A stretch of DNA of 37,896 bases from positions 1-37,896 of the forward strand of contig JASURT010000006.1 of assembly GCA_030446435.1 (NCBI GenBank), written 5' to 3'. Positions 23,479 to 31,642 of this stretch are shown one piece after another. Each line of letters begins with the position of its first letter. Position 1 is the first letter of the stretch. The DNA is from Candidatus Ozemibacter sp. GTDB taxonomy: Bacteria; Muiribacteriota; Ozemobacteria; Ozemobacterales; Ozemobacteraceae. The notes under the pieces were generated by a model. That model did no database searches and was not told the origin of the DNA. It worked only from the letters and a program-made list of their open reading frames with translations. A program made the position numbers and the translations under genes.

Positions 23479-24699
23479 TCAAAAATTTCTGTTAAGGTCG
23501 GGTTGACCAAATTTGTCTTCAGAATAAACCGGTATTTCAAAGGTTTCAATAAATTCTTTTCGGGCGCTTTCAAAGAAAAGAACTACCTGCCATTTCTTCT
23601 CGAATTCGATTCCCAGGGCTGTATTTTCAGCATTTTCAGGAATACTCGCTTCAAGCTCAAAACTCATCGTTTTCTCGTCTGTCTGCAGGTCAGGGTTCAG
23701 GCAAAAGCAGGTAGAAGAATTTTCTTCAAGCAAATCCCTGCCAAGGGCTTCACCACCACCGACTCCGGCAAAACCGCTGGTCTGATGCAGACGCAAAAAT
23801 ATTTTCAGACCGCTAACGACCTCAATATCCCTGGGGTTTTCGACAACCACCCTGAATTTCCAGGTTTTACCGGGAACTGCCGGATAACCTGAAGCGACCA
23901 AAGAAACTTTATCGGCCCATCGTTCTCCGCGCCATTTTTTTCTACAGTGCAAAGCAAAAATGAAGTCAATCAACAATATTGCTCCGATGGCAAAATACTC
24001 TTCAGCGCCTTTTCCTGACTGCATAAGAATAACAGCGACCAAAACCAGAGAAGCAAGCCAAACCAGCATAGAAAAAACGAAAATCGGCATAATCTTCTTG
24101 ATTGTTCCTTCTGAGGCAATCACAAAATCCTGCCAAATTTCTTCCCAGAGCCAGGGTTTATCCTGAAATTGCTTAATACGCTCTTCGCGCTTCTGGTCAG
24201 CAATGAAAAGGCGAGCGAACCACAATACGAGTATTACTGCAATACAACTCAGAAAAAAGCCCAAACCGGTAAAAGCATAAGCTTTGTATGGTGCAGGCGC
24301 AAATAATACCGAGTTTTCAGGCATATCTGGATCAACGAGGGCAGAAATTTGGGCTTTATTCTCGACGGAATCTTTAAGAGAATCACGCGCGGCAATCAAA
24401 TCTTCAGGGGAACCGCCAAAGGTTGGGTCGAGAGCGACCTGATTAGCAGTAAATTTCTGCTTGTTGTAAAAAAAGGTATAGGTTGCAATGATGCATTCAC
24501 CTGCCCGGGAGTTCTTCACAAACCATGGCTTGATAGTGACACTTTCTATTTTTGCTTCGACCTTATTCCAGTTGGCCAAATCAAGATTGGCAGCCAATGA
24601 ATCTAGCCCACTGGCAAAAAAACTAATTCCTATTCCGCCAAAAACCAGCCCTGCAAGCAGAAAAACAAATCCCTTTCTCCAGAAACCCGCCTCAGTCAT
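23479..24699 (-). CDS. DUF3592-type membrane protein
   Basis: 406 residues with four predicted membrane segments (about 10-30, 140-165, 203-226, 233-252). The first and second flank an extracytoplasmic domain of about 105 residues with the DUF3592 pattern: W-x-K-V-E-A-K-I (44-51), CIIATYTFFYNKQKF (69-83), and an ALVDPDMPENSVL end (120-132), as in the family motif of a value followed by NP-x-x-P-x-x-x-x-L. The C-terminal 150 residues look like a beta-sandwich with no recognised family. No catalytic residues are evident. The ribosome site is AGGAG (9 nt). The partnership with aphA 24 bp downstream is by position only. Confidence 0.75.
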   Translation of the reverse strand: MTEAGFWRKGFVFLLAGLVFGGIGISFFASGLDSLAANLDLANWNKVEAKIESVTIKPWFVKNSRAGECIIATYTFFYNKQKFTANQVALDPTFGGSPEDLIAARDSLKDSVENKAQISALVDPDMPENSVLFAPAPYKAYAFTGLGFFLSCIAVILVLWFARLFIADQKREERIKQFQDKPWLWEEIWQDFVIASEGTIKKIMPIFVFSMLVWLASLVLVAVILMQSGKGAEEYFAIGAILLIDFIFALHCRKKWRGERWADKVSLVASGYPAVPGKTWKFRVVVENPRDIEVVSGLKIFLRLHQTSGFAGVGGGEALGRDLLEENSSTCFCLNPDLQTDEKTMSFELEASIPENAENTALGIEFEKKWQVVLFFESARKEFIETFEIPVYSEDKFGQPDLNRNF

Positions 24700-24735
24700 T
24701 GATTTACTCCTGTGATCTCATTATCAAACAAACAA

Positions 24736-24744
24736 TTCTATCAC
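24736..24744 (-). promoter_or_regulatory. candidate extended -10 promoter of the DUF3592-aphA pair
   Basis: On the minus strand TGATAGAAT gives a TG-x extended -10 with hexamer TAGAAT (24736-24741), about 37 nt before the gene start. I see no matching -35. Confidence 0.35.
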
Positions 24745-24780
24745 GAAAACGCCGATTCAGTAATCAATGAGGTTTTTAAA

Positions 24781-24805
24781 AGAGGCAGGAACGAGAGGCA
24801 GGAAC
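24781..24805. repeat. 12-bp direct repeat in the 24700-24947 gap
   Basis: AGAGGCAGGAAC occurs twice (24781-24792 and 24794-24805), one base apart. No mobile-element end is linked to it; it looks like a local duplication or a two-site protein-binding element. Confidence 0.6.
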
Positions 24806-24851
24806 CCCTTTAGTCTGTAACAGGCTCTGCAAATAGATGCCCGAAGTTTTT

Positions 24852-24917
24852 ATCACAAATCCTTACACTAATTTTTCGGTTTGCAAACGAGTTAATTTTC
24901 TTGCGATTTTGTGATAC
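24852..24917. repeat. inverted TATCACAAA / TTTGTGATA pair before the nitroreductase gene
   Basis: TATCACAAA (24852-24860) and TTTGTGATA (24909-24917) are exact reverse complements 48 bp apart. The second lies about 30 nt before the ATG at 24948, where a -10 might be expected. The cores TCACA/TGTGA resemble Crp-type half-sites, but the spacing is not that of a Crp dimer site. Confidence 0.4.
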
Positions 24918-24947
24918 ATTTTTTTTACCAGTTATTCAGGAGGAATT

Positions 24948-25745
24948 ATGACCAAACCGGCACAAATCACGATAAACGCGGAAAAATGTCTTAGAGACGG
25001 CATTTGCACTGAAGTATGCCCATGCAATATTTTCAGACCAGATGAAAACGGGTTAGCTCATATAAATCCTGACAATGCAGCTTTATGCATCAGGTGTGGG
25101 CACTGCGTAGCAGCTTGCCCGTCGAGCGCCATAAGCCTGAATGGAGTATCTGGAGAGCAACTCGAGGCTGCACCAACAAAACCTCCAACTTTTGCAGAAC
25201 TTTCCGGACTCGTCAAATCCAGACGTTCGATCCGTTCCTATAAGCCGGAAACCATAGAGACCGACGAATTAGCAAGGCTTTTCGACCTGATTCGCTGGGC
25301 GCCGACCGCCAAAAACGCCCAGGCTTTATCATGGATAGTTTTAAATGGAAAAGAAAAGGTATTGAAGCTTTCTGAAGCAGTAATAGACGTTTTTCGCGCT
25401 GACGATAGAATGTCTGGCATGGTTGCCGCATTTGAAACCGGCCATGATGTCATTCACCGCGGAGCACCACACGTTGCCATAGCCTATGGCCCGGAAAAAT
25501 ACAGCTGGGGAACTCTTGATGCCGCGGTAGCAGTCGGCACTCTTGAATTGGCTGCCAAAGCTTCAGGTTATGCAACCTGCTGGGGAGGATTCACCACCAG
25601 AGCAGCCTCTTTAAGCAAGTCCATTGCACGCTCACTGGAGATTCCAGACGACCAGAAAATTTTTGCGGTTGTAATGCTGGGAAAAGCTAATTTCAGGTAT
25701 TTCAGAATTCCGCAGCGGGATGAGCAAAGACTGAAGTTCATTTGA
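24948..25745 (+). CDS. ferredoxin-nitroreductase fusion protein
   Basis: 265 residues. Residues 1-65 form a two-cluster ferredoxin: the second site is canonical (CIRCGHCVAACP, Cys47/50/53/57), while the first is unusual (Cys14, Cys20, Cys24, Cys26 in CLRDGICTEVCPCNIF). Residues 85-265 are an FMN nitroreductase domain (RRSIRSYKPETIE, IRWAPTAKNAQ, GYATCWGGF). Such fusions accept electrons from reduced ferredoxin and pass them to FMN, then to an unknown acceptor. The gene has AGGAGGA 5 nt before ATG. Its end almost touches cmoM. In an anaerobe with pyruvate:ferredoxin oxidoreductase, a ferredoxin-linked reductase is plausible. Confidence 0.88.
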   Translation: MTKPAQITINAEKCLRDGICTEVCPCNIFRPDENGLAHINPDNAALCIRCGHCVAACPSSAISLNGVSGEQLEAAPTKPPTFAELSGLVKSRRSIRSYKPETIETDELARLFDLIRWAPTAKNAQALSWIVLNGKEKVLKLSEAVIDVFRADDRMSGMVAAFETGHDVIHRGAPHVAIAYGPEKYSWGTLDAAVAVGTLELAAKASGYATCWGGFTTRAASLSKSIARSLEIPDDQKIFAVVMLGKANFRYFRIPQRDEQRLKFI

Positions 25746-25750
25746 TCGAG

Positions 25751-26536
25751 ATGAACAGCTCAGAAAAAGATGTCGGCTTCGACAAGCTGAAATCAAGATT
25801 TTCGCGCAACATTTACCAGACCGACAAAGGCAAAGTAAGGTTGGCGATGGTTAAACACGACCTGCTTTTGTCGGTTCCGGAAATTTCTTCTGAACGCAAA
25901 CTCAAAATTCTCGATGCCGGCGCGGGTATGGGGCAAATGGCGCGCTGGTTAGCCGACAAAGGACATGAGGTAGTAATGGCTGATATTTCTGAAGAAATGC
26001 TTGATCATGCGCGCAAAGAAAATAAGGCCAGAGCACTCGACGAAAAAATCAAGATCGTTCATGCCCCAATCCAGGAACTTCACGCAAAGTTGTCAGGACA
26101 AAAGTTTGATTTAATTCTGCTTCACGGTGTAATAGCCTGGATGCAGCAACCTCTCGAGGCAATAGCCTGTCTTACCAGTTTGTTGACCAGCGAAGGGCGC
26201 ATGTCTGTTTTGTTTTTCAATAAAGACAAGCTTATTTTAAAATGGGGAATAAGTGATCAGGTCGGCAACGCCAGCAACGGTCGCAGCAGCCGTGTCGGAA
26301 CTCTGACTCCGATTAATCCGCTCAGCTTTTCAGCCGTTGCAGAATTCTGTCGAAACAACCACCTAAAAATATTATCAAAAGCCGGCATAAGAATATTCTA
26401 TCGTTTCTTTGCCAAATTCCCCCTTTCTTATCACAGTTCAATAGATGAATACATAAAACTCGAGCAACAATACTACCGACAGGAGCCCTACGCATCCCTT
26501 GGCGAACACACCCACCTGGTGCTTTGTCATACATGA
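25751..26536 (+). CDS. cmoM: tRNA carboxymethoxyuridine methyltransferase (CmoM/SmtA-like)
   Basis: 261 residues from ATG 25751; a TTG at 25742, overlapping the previous stop codon, is an alternative. The N-terminus FDKLKSRFSRNIYQTDKGKVR is the hallmark of CmoM (in short form: FSRNIYQTDKG). The class I methyltransferase motif I is LDAGAGMGQMARWLADKGH (about 52-70), followed by MADISEEMLDHAR and FDLILLHGVIAWM. The C-terminus has ELE-like LEQQYYRQEPYASLGEHTH, again as in CmoM. The enzyme methylates the carboxymethoxy group of U34 in tRNA using S-adenosylmethionine. CmoA/CmoB are not in the window, so the exact substrate remains to be confirmed. Confidence 0.82.
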   Translation: MNSSEKDVGFDKLKSRFSRNIYQTDKGKVRLAMVKHDLLLSVPEISSERKLKILDAGAGMGQMARWLADKGHEVVMADISEEMLDHARKENKARALDEKIKIVHAPIQELHAKLSGQKFDLILLHGVIAWMQQPLEAIACLTSLLTSEGRMSVLFFNKDKLILKWGISDQVGNASNGRSSRVGTLTPINPLSFSAVAEFCRNNHLKILSKAGIRIFYRFFAKFPLSYHSSIDEYIKLEQQYYRQEPYASLGEHTHLVLCHT

Positions 26537-26603
26537 TTTTTCAGCATACAATTTCGGGCGGTTGTGATAATATTGCAATTCAATTCAAGCCAGTAGAAAA
26601 TCA

Positions 26604-27962
26604 ATGAAACAGACCCGAGACCTTGAAACCCTACCGATTGGGCGTTTGCTGATAAGATTCTCCATTCCGGCTATTACAGGGACCGTAATTACCTCTTTGT
26701 ACAATATAGTCGACCGCATTTTTCTCGGTCGCTACGTCGGTGAAGCCGGCATTGCCGCAACAACTGTGGCAATGCCAATGATGATGATCATCATGGCTAT
26801 CGGCATGCTGATTGGCTTTGGCACCAATTCTCAAATTTCCATCAGACTTGGCGAAAAAAGACATGAAGAAGCAGAAGAACTGCTGGGTCAGGGAATGTTT
26901 CTCTTTTTCACCACCTCAGTAGGTCTTTCGATAATCTCGCTGATTTTTCTTGAGCCGATGTTGCTGTTTTTCGGAGCGACCGAGAATGTATTGCCCTACG
27001 CCAAGCCTTATTTAGCAATAGTTCTGATCGGCATTTTGCCTCATCAGATTTCTTTCGGCGTAAACAGCTTCATCAGAGGTGAAGGTAACCCCAAAACCGC
27101 CATGGCAACGATGTTGATCGGAGGGATTCTAAATGTAATTCTTGACTATATTTTCATTGCCCTGATGGGCTGGGGAATGTCAGGCGCAGCCTGGGCAACG
27201 GTAATTGGTTATAGTGTCTCGGCATTATGGGTTTTGCATTATTACCTCAAGGGTCGAAGCGTTGTAAAATTTCATTTAAAATACTTCAAAATGAAGCTGG
27301 ATTCAGTAAAACAGGTTCTTCTGATGGGTTCACCCCACTTCATAATGAACCTCATTTCGAGTGTACAAATGTCTCTGTTCAATAATCAGCTTGCCAGACA
27401 TGGGGGCGATACAGCCATTTCTATTATGGGTGTAATCATGAGCTTCAATCTAATCTGGCTGATGCCCATAATCGGCATTTCACAGGGCTTGCAGCCTATC
27501 GTCGGCTATAATTATGGCGCGAAAAATCCGGCCAGAGTAAAAAAGGCCTGGTTAATGGCTTTGGGAGTCGCGACCTTTATGGCAATCTGCTTTTTTATTG
27601 TCATAAAGCTTTTTCCTCAATATATTTTCATGCTTTTTACCAGCGACAATCAGTCTGAATTTGTCATAACCGGTTCTGATGCAATCATCAGATTCCTGTA
27701 TATGCTGCCAACAGTTGGTTTTTTGATTCTTTCAGGCAATTATTTTCAGTTTACGGGAAGGCCCAAAACCAGTCTGGCACTGACCACTATACGACAGGTA
27801 GTTTTTCTGATACCGGCACTTCTCATTCTCCCCCGCTACTTCGGTTTGAATGGTGTTTGGTATGCGATGCCAGCATCTGACGCAGGCGCATTGATTTTTA
27901 CCACTTTCTTTTTCATTCGGGAAATAAGAAGCCTTGACCGGCAAGCCAAAACCCAGATTTAG
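26604..27962 (+). CDS. MATE-family multidrug/Na+ efflux protein
   Basis: 452 residues with about 12 membrane segments in two repeats, normal for MATE. It opens LPIGRLLIRFSIPAITGTVI with LYNIVDRIFLGR (about 31-42), the conserved N-terminal signature, and contains NSFIRGEGNPKTAM and the second-half equivalents QGLQPIVGYNYGA and FQFTGRPKTSLAL. It exports cationic drugs or metabolites in exchange for Na+ or H+; the substrate is not readable. There is no ribosome site before ATG 26604; a GATAAT with an upstream TG (26563-26571) may be its promoter. Its last 4 bp overlap the convergent zinc-ribbon gene. Confidence 0.92.
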   Translation: MKQTRDLETLPIGRLLIRFSIPAITGTVITSLYNIVDRIFLGRYVGEAGIAATTVAMPMMMIIMAIGMLIGFGTNSQISIRLGEKRHEEAEELLGQGMFLFFTTSVGLSIISLIFLEPMLLFFGATENVLPYAKPYLAIVLIGILPHQISFGVNSFIRGEGNPKTAMATMLIGGILNVILDYIFIALMGWGMSGAAWATVIGYSVSALWVLHYYLKGRSVVKFHLKYFKMKLDSVKQVLLMGSPHFIMNLISSVQMSLFNNQLARHGGDTAISIMGVIMSFNLIWLMPIIGISQGLQPIVGYNYGAKNPARVKKAWLMALGVATFMAICFFIVIKLFPQYIFMLFTSDNQSEFVITGSDAIIRFLYMLPTVGFLILSGNYFQFTGRPKTSLALTTIRQVVFLIPALLILPRYFGLNGVWYAMPASDAGALIFTTFFFIREIRSLDRQAKTQI

Positions 27963-28795
27963 AAGTAGATTCCCCAGATTACATAGGCCGCAATCAAAAG
28001 TGTTGCCACCGTCATAAACACGTAATGGACCAGCTCAGAGCGAAGGGGCTCGTATTTCAGACCAGCCATATTAATTGCGGCATTAACCGCGTAAGCAAAG
28101 CCAACCGCAAATGGGATCTGAAAAATGAAAAACCCCCACCCGGGGTGAGCGATAAAATGAACCAGCAATGAGATGACCAGGCCGGTTGCGAAAATGCCAA
28201 AACCCAGCAGCATGCTTGATTTATAATTGTTCCAGAGAATTTCTCTGGTCTCGGGGCTTTTTTCTGCGTATTCTACGGCCTGAGAAGCCATTTCACCAGT
28301 CACCCTGGCTTTCATGAGGTTTTGAATCACCCTTGCCTTTTTGGCGCGCTTTCGCCCTTCATCGGTTTCGGTCAAATACCCCGCGACCTGCTGAAAAACC
28401 ATATCGAGCCCTTCTTTGCCAATGGCATCTATAAGAAAACGTTTTGCATCGATGGGCTTTTTCTCAGTCCTGAAATCGGGTTGTTTCGACGGCCAACCCG
28501 CTGAAGTTTTTTTTCGGGCAATAACCGGCGCAGCAATAGTCGGCCCGGAAGCTTTTTTTGGAGTTTCCGGTTCGGGTGCTTCTTCAATTACGGGTATTTC
28601 ATCTGAATTTTCTTTGCCGCCAAGCTCAATTCTGGCTCGCTGGCTTTCATCGAGAATTCGGTATTTTGGCCCCTCGCCCGAAGGCAGCGGAATTTTTTCA
28701 TGCGACCCACAGGCTCTGCATTTTACAAAAGGCTGTCTGTAACCATCAGGAACCGTTATTTCAGCTCCGCATTGGGCGCAGTTAAAGCTAAGCAT
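27959..28795 (-). CDS. zinc-ribbon membrane protein of unknown function
   Basis: 278 residues. Residues 6-30 form a zinc ribbon (CAQCGAEI, then CRACGSHEKI: Cys6/Cys9 and Cys26/Cys29). A Pro/Glu/Lys-rich linker runs to about 110. A helical domain at 113-188 (KRFLIDAIGKEGLDMVFQQV, later VIQNLMKARVTGEMASQAVE) looks globular but unfamiliar. The C-terminal 85 residues contain three hydrophobic segments (about 193-214, 218-240, 253-276). The ribosome site is GGAGAG. Similar zinc-ribbon plus membrane-helix proteins are common hypotheticals; a role in protein-membrane assembly cannot be deduced. Confidence 0.7.
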   Translation of the reverse strand: MLSFNCAQCGAEITVPDGYRQPFVKCRACGSHEKIPLPSGEGPKYRILDESQRARIELGGKENSDEIPVIEEAPEPETPKKASGPTIAAPVIARKKTSAGWPSKQPDFRTEKKPIDAKRFLIDAIGKEGLDMVFQQVAGYLTETDEGRKRAKKARVIQNLMKARVTGEMASQAVEYAEKSPETREILWNNYKSSMLLGFGIFATGLVISLLVHFIAHPGWGFFIFQIPFAVGFAYAVNAAINMAGLKYEPLRSELVHYVFMTVATLLIAAYVIWGIYF

Positions 28796-28825
28796 TTTTC
28801 TCTCTCCGTAATTGATCCACTGCTA

Positions 28826-28831
28826 ATTATA
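28826..28831 (-). promoter_or_regulatory. consensus -10 of the zinc-ribbon gene
   Basis: The minus strand has a perfect TATAAT about 30 nt before the ATG at 28795, with a run of ten T residues upstream that may serve as an UP-like element. The -35 is poor. The rest of the 28832-28951 gap holds a short inverted pair GCCATT/AATGGC and no gene that I can see. Confidence 0.5.
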
Positions 28832-28951
28832 CCGCAAAAACCGGCAAAAAAAAAATCATCGCGGCCATTGAAGCAAAAATGGCGCCTGGCAACCGAAACC
28901 TCAACGAGTTCCTGCTGCAAATGCGAGCTAAACATTCAGAATCTTTGTAAC

Positions 28952-28980
28952 TTGTCTTTGCTTTGAAAGTAGTTTATAAG
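28952..28980 (+). promoter_or_regulatory. promoter giving a nearly leaderless tlyA mRNA
   Basis: -35 TTGTCT (28952-28957), a 17-bp spacer and -10 TATAAG (28975-28980, five of six). Ten bases remain to the ATG at 28991 and there is no ribosome site, so transcription should start 3-4 nt before the start codon. Confidence 0.65.
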
Positions 28981-28990
28981 TTAGACCATC

Positions 28991-29785
28991 ATGAAGAAAA
29001 TGCGACTTGACGAGCTGGTGGTTGAACAGGGTCTGGCTGAATCTGTAGACAAGGCCCGCAGATTGATAATGGCCGGAGAAATTCGTTCTGGAGACCGGGT
29101 CTGGGAAAAGGCCGGCGAAAAGGTGCCTGTTGAGACAAACCTTGAATTGAAGGGACAACCTTGCAAATGGGTATCCCGAGGCGGTCTAAAGCTTGAAAGA
29201 GCTCTTGAAACCTTTTCTTTCAATCCCAGAGGCATGAGGTGTCTAGACATTGGCGCTTCTACAGGCGGCTTTACTCATGTTTTAATTGAATACGGCGCCA
29301 AAGAAGTGGTTGCTCTCGATGTCGGCTACGGAATACTGGATTCAAGAATCAGAAACGATTCTCGAGTGATCGTTAAAGACAGAACAAATTTCAGACTGGT
29401 TGAACCCGACAGTCTTGGTCAGCCTTTTGATCTAATCGTTACTGACGTTTCTTTCATCTCGTTGCGTATGATTTTTCCAAAAGCAAAAGAACTTCTTGAA
29501 ACGAACGGGTCGATCATTGCTCTGATCAAACCTCAATTTGAAGCGCCGCGCGGCCTGGTTCCTGCCGGTGGAGTAATAACAGATGCAGAAACACATTTTC
29601 TGGTGGTAAAAGAGCTGGCTGATTTTGCTGCTGAGATGGCAGGATTACAGCTTAAAAAGCTTGAACCCGTTCCGCTGATAAGCAGAAAAAAGAATATAGA
29701 GTTCGTTTCACTCTGGGATACAGATAAAGACAGAATCAGCGATCAGAAAATCAGAGAAACGATAACCCTGGCTCACAGCCGATAA
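28991..29785 (+). CDS. tlyA: TlyA-family rRNA 2'-O-methyltransferase
   Basis: 264 residues. An S4 RNA-binding domain (4-65; RLDELVVEQGLAESVDKARR, GEIRSGDRV) is followed by KWVSRGGLKLERAL (59-72) and an FtsJ/RrmJ-type methyltransferase: CLDIGASTGGFTHVL (84-98), VVALDVGYGIL (106-116), IVTDVSFISLRM (149-160) and LIKPQFEAPRG (178-188), which carries the catalytic Lys. TlyA 2'-O-methylates cytidines in 16S and 23S rRNA (capreomycin sensitivity) and some members have also been reported as haemolysins. The usual partners nadK and recN are not present. A second Met (MRLDEL) three codons later is another possible start. Confidence 0.92.
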   Translation: MKKMRLDELVVEQGLAESVDKARRLIMAGEIRSGDRVWEKAGEKVPVETNLELKGQPCKWVSRGGLKLERALETFSFNPRGMRCLDIGASTGGFTHVLIEYGAKEVVALDVGYGILDSRIRNDSRVIVKDRTNFRLVEPDSLGQPFDLIVTDVSFISLRMIFPKAKELLETNGSIIALIKPQFEAPRGLVPAGGVITDAETHFLVVKELADFAAEMAGLQLKKLEPVPLISRKKNIEFVSLWDTDKDRISDQKIRETITLAHSR

Positions 29786-29797
29786 TCGGTTTAATGA

Positions 29798-30694
29798 TCA
29801 ATCTTTTGGAAAAGCGCTTCTTTCAGGCAGATCAACATCACCAATTTTGCGAAGAATAAGAATGATTCTTTCGATTTCCTGTCTGAAATTCTTCTCTGAA
29901 AGAATCACATAAGATGGGTGACCACCCGAGACAATTTTGTCGAGCCGCTGCTCTACAACTGATTCTATCTGAGTGGCCAGATTGGCAAATTCAGGAAAAA
30001 CATCACGAAAGCTTTTACCAACCGTGTTGCCGGCTCGATTCTTCTCTTTCAGGTAATTCAGGGCACTGCCATTAAGATGCATTATCAATCCTTCCTGATT
30101 CTGAACCACCACCAGATCAGAGATGTTATCGATAATGTTGGCATTGCTTGCCTGAGCTTCGAGCACCCTTTCCATAAGTCGGGCATTCATTATGGCGACC
30201 CCGGCAATCAAACAAAAGTTACTTAAAATGCTCTGATCATCTTCGGTAAAATCACCGGCCTTTTTGTTAAGAACCTGAAAAACTCCGATAAGTTCATTGT
30301 GTATTACGAGCGGAAAAGTGATTACATTTCGGGTTCTACGGCCAGACTGCTCATCGACCTGACGGTTGAATTTCAAATCAGGGTGAATATCTGATAAATC
30401 TGCGTAAACATCTTTGATATTGAGACTTTTGCGACTGACCGCGGTATGACCGGCTATCGAAGAATTGTCTATAACAAGCGAAATTTCTTTTACTTTATCG
30501 CTTTTGATACTCTGCGAAACCAGTCGCCCCTCGATAGCGTCAACAAGATAAAGAGTCGCCCCTTCGGCTTCGAGCAAAGAGCAGATGTTTGTGACCAGGC
30601 CATCAAGAAGTTCTGCGACATCAAAAGTTGTCAGAAGTCTCTCTCCCATGGAAATTATCTGTTCAAGACTTTCCAATCTTCTTTTTAACTGCAT
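29798..30694 (-). CDS. GAF-PAS signalling protein without output domain
   Basis: 298 residues from ATG 30694, chosen because GGGAGA lies 6-7 nt upstream; the longer frame (30760) has no ribosome site. A short coil (1-20, MQLKRRLESLEQIISMGERL) leads into a GAF domain (25-175; VTNICSLLEAEGATLYLVD, then SIAGHTAVSRKSLNI and FPLVIHNELIGVFQVLNK) and a PAS-like domain (185-290; NIIDNISDLVVVQNQEGLIM). There is no kinase, GGDEF or HD module, so it probably senses a ligand and acts by protein contact, or feeds another protein. It converges on tlyA across a 12-bp gap. Confidence 0.8.
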   Translation of the reverse strand: MQLKRRLESLEQIISMGERLLTTFDVAELLDGLVTNICSLLEAEGATLYLVDAIEGRLVSQSIKSDKVKEISLVIDNSSIAGHTAVSRKSLNIKDVYADLSDIHPDLKFNRQVDEQSGRRTRNVITFPLVIHNELIGVFQVLNKKAGDFTEDDQSILSNFCLIAGVAIMNARLMERVLEAQASNANIIDNISDLVVVQNQEGLIMHLNGSALNYLKEKNRAGNTVGKSFRDVFPEFANLATQIESVVEQRLDKIVSGGHPSYVILSEKNFRQEIERIILILRKIGDVDLPERSAFPKD

Positions 30695-30738
30695 GCTGAT
30701 CTCCCTGCTCAATTTTATAACTGCTATCTGTAAAATGA

Positions 30739-30768
30739 ATTCTAACAGTTTTGAAAACAATTCATCAA
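30739..30768 (-). promoter_or_regulatory. candidate promoter of the GAF-PAS gene
   Basis: On the minus strand, -35 TTGATG (30763-30768), an 18-bp spacer and -10 TAGAAT (30739-30744). It lies about 45 nt before ATG 30694. Confidence 0.5.
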
Positions 30769-30825
30769 CTTATCGGCAAAATATTTAGATTTGCTCAATC
30801 CAGGCAAAAATTTGTTTTTTTCGGT

Positions 30826-30831
30826 TACAAT
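30826..30831 (+). promoter_or_regulatory. possible -10 of the LolA-like export operon
   Basis: TACAAT, five of six to the consensus, lies 40 nt before ATG 30872, with an overlapping TATAAG just after it. No convincing -35 is present. Confidence 0.35.
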
Positions 30832-30871
30832 TATAAGAATTCTATTTGGCTGAATGTTGAAGGAGGTTCAG

Positions 30872-31642
30872 ATGTATAAATTTTTGCTCGCATTTTTTAT
30901 CGTTGTAACATCAACAACAGGCGCAGCTGAACCCTCTCAGGTCCAGGCCGTTTCTTCTCTGACCCAAGAATTGAGTGCGAAAGAACTGGTCACGAAAATT
31001 GAAACGCAATATCAGGGTAAAACTTCGCATGGCCGAACGAAAATGCTGATAAAAACCAGACATTGGCAGCGCACTCTAGAGATGGAAAGCTGGTCCGAAG
31101 GTCGGGACAAATTTCTTACCCGCATTCTGGCACCTAGCAAAGAGCGCGGCACCTGCACCCTTAAAGTTGACGACAATATCTGGAATTATCTTCCCAGAAT
31201 CGACAGAATGATTAAAATACCATCGAGTCTTATGGGCGAAAGCTGGATGGGAAGTCATCTTACCAATGACGACCTGGTTAAGGAAAACAAGATTGACCAG
31301 CTTTACAAACTGGCAATAATCGCCAGTTCAACCGAAAGAATCACCATAGAAGGAATACCGCTGCCGCAAGCAGCAGTAGTATGGGGAAAAATAATCTATG
31401 TCGTCGACCCGCAGAAGCTTATACCCATTTATATAGACTATTTCGACGAAGAGGGCGTAAAAGTCAGAACCATAAATTTCAGTGAGCCCGCATTGATTGA
31501 CCAAAGGTGGATTCCGAAAGTGATGCGAATTATACCTCTTGAAAAACCAGAAGAATTCACAGAAATGCAATATATCGAAATAGAATTCGATGTTTCTCTT
31601 TCTGACGGACTATTTTCGTTAAAAAGTCTGAGAAATCGTTGA
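30872..31642 (+). CDS. LolA-like outer-membrane lipoprotein-sorting protein
   Basis: 256 residues from ATG 30872, five bases after AAGGAGG. The signal peptide (1-18, MYKFLLAFFIVVTSTTGA) has no lipobox Cys, so the protein is soluble in the periplasm. The mature part fits the LolA-like family annotated as outer membrane lipoprotein-sorting protein: a helix (ELSAKELVTKIETQYQG), then antiparallel strands SHGRTKMLIKTRHWQRTLEM, DKFLTRILAPSKERGTCTL, WNYLPRIDRMIKIPSSLMGESWMGS (quoted in part: YLPRIDRMIKIPSSLM), and YVVDPQKLIPIYIDYFD. That family is regularly found beside FtsX-type ABC permeases or RND exporters. The fold has a hydrophobic cavity for acyl chains. The stop overlaps the next ATG by 1 bp. 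Confidence 0.85.
   Translation: MYKFLLAFFIVVTSTTGAAEPSQVQAVSSLTQELSAKELVTKIETQYQGKTSHGRTKMLIKTRHWQRTLEMESWSEGRDKFLTRILAPSKERGTCTLKVDDNIWNYLPRIDRMIKIPSSLMGESWMGSHLTNDDLVKENKIDQLYKLAIIASSTERITIEGIPLPQAAVVWGKIIYVVDPQKLIPIYIDYFDEEGVKVRTINFSEPALIDQRWIPKVMRIIPLEKPEEFTEMQYIEIEFDVSLSDGLFSLKSLRNR

Noticed and set aside
24781-24805. Target-site duplication of a mobile element
   Set aside because: The two copies are one base apart, with no inverted ends or transposase between them.
29779-29789. CCGAT-A-ATCGG hairpin as a shared terminator for tlyA and the GAF-PAS gene
   Set aside because: The loop would be a single base and there is no T-run on either side.
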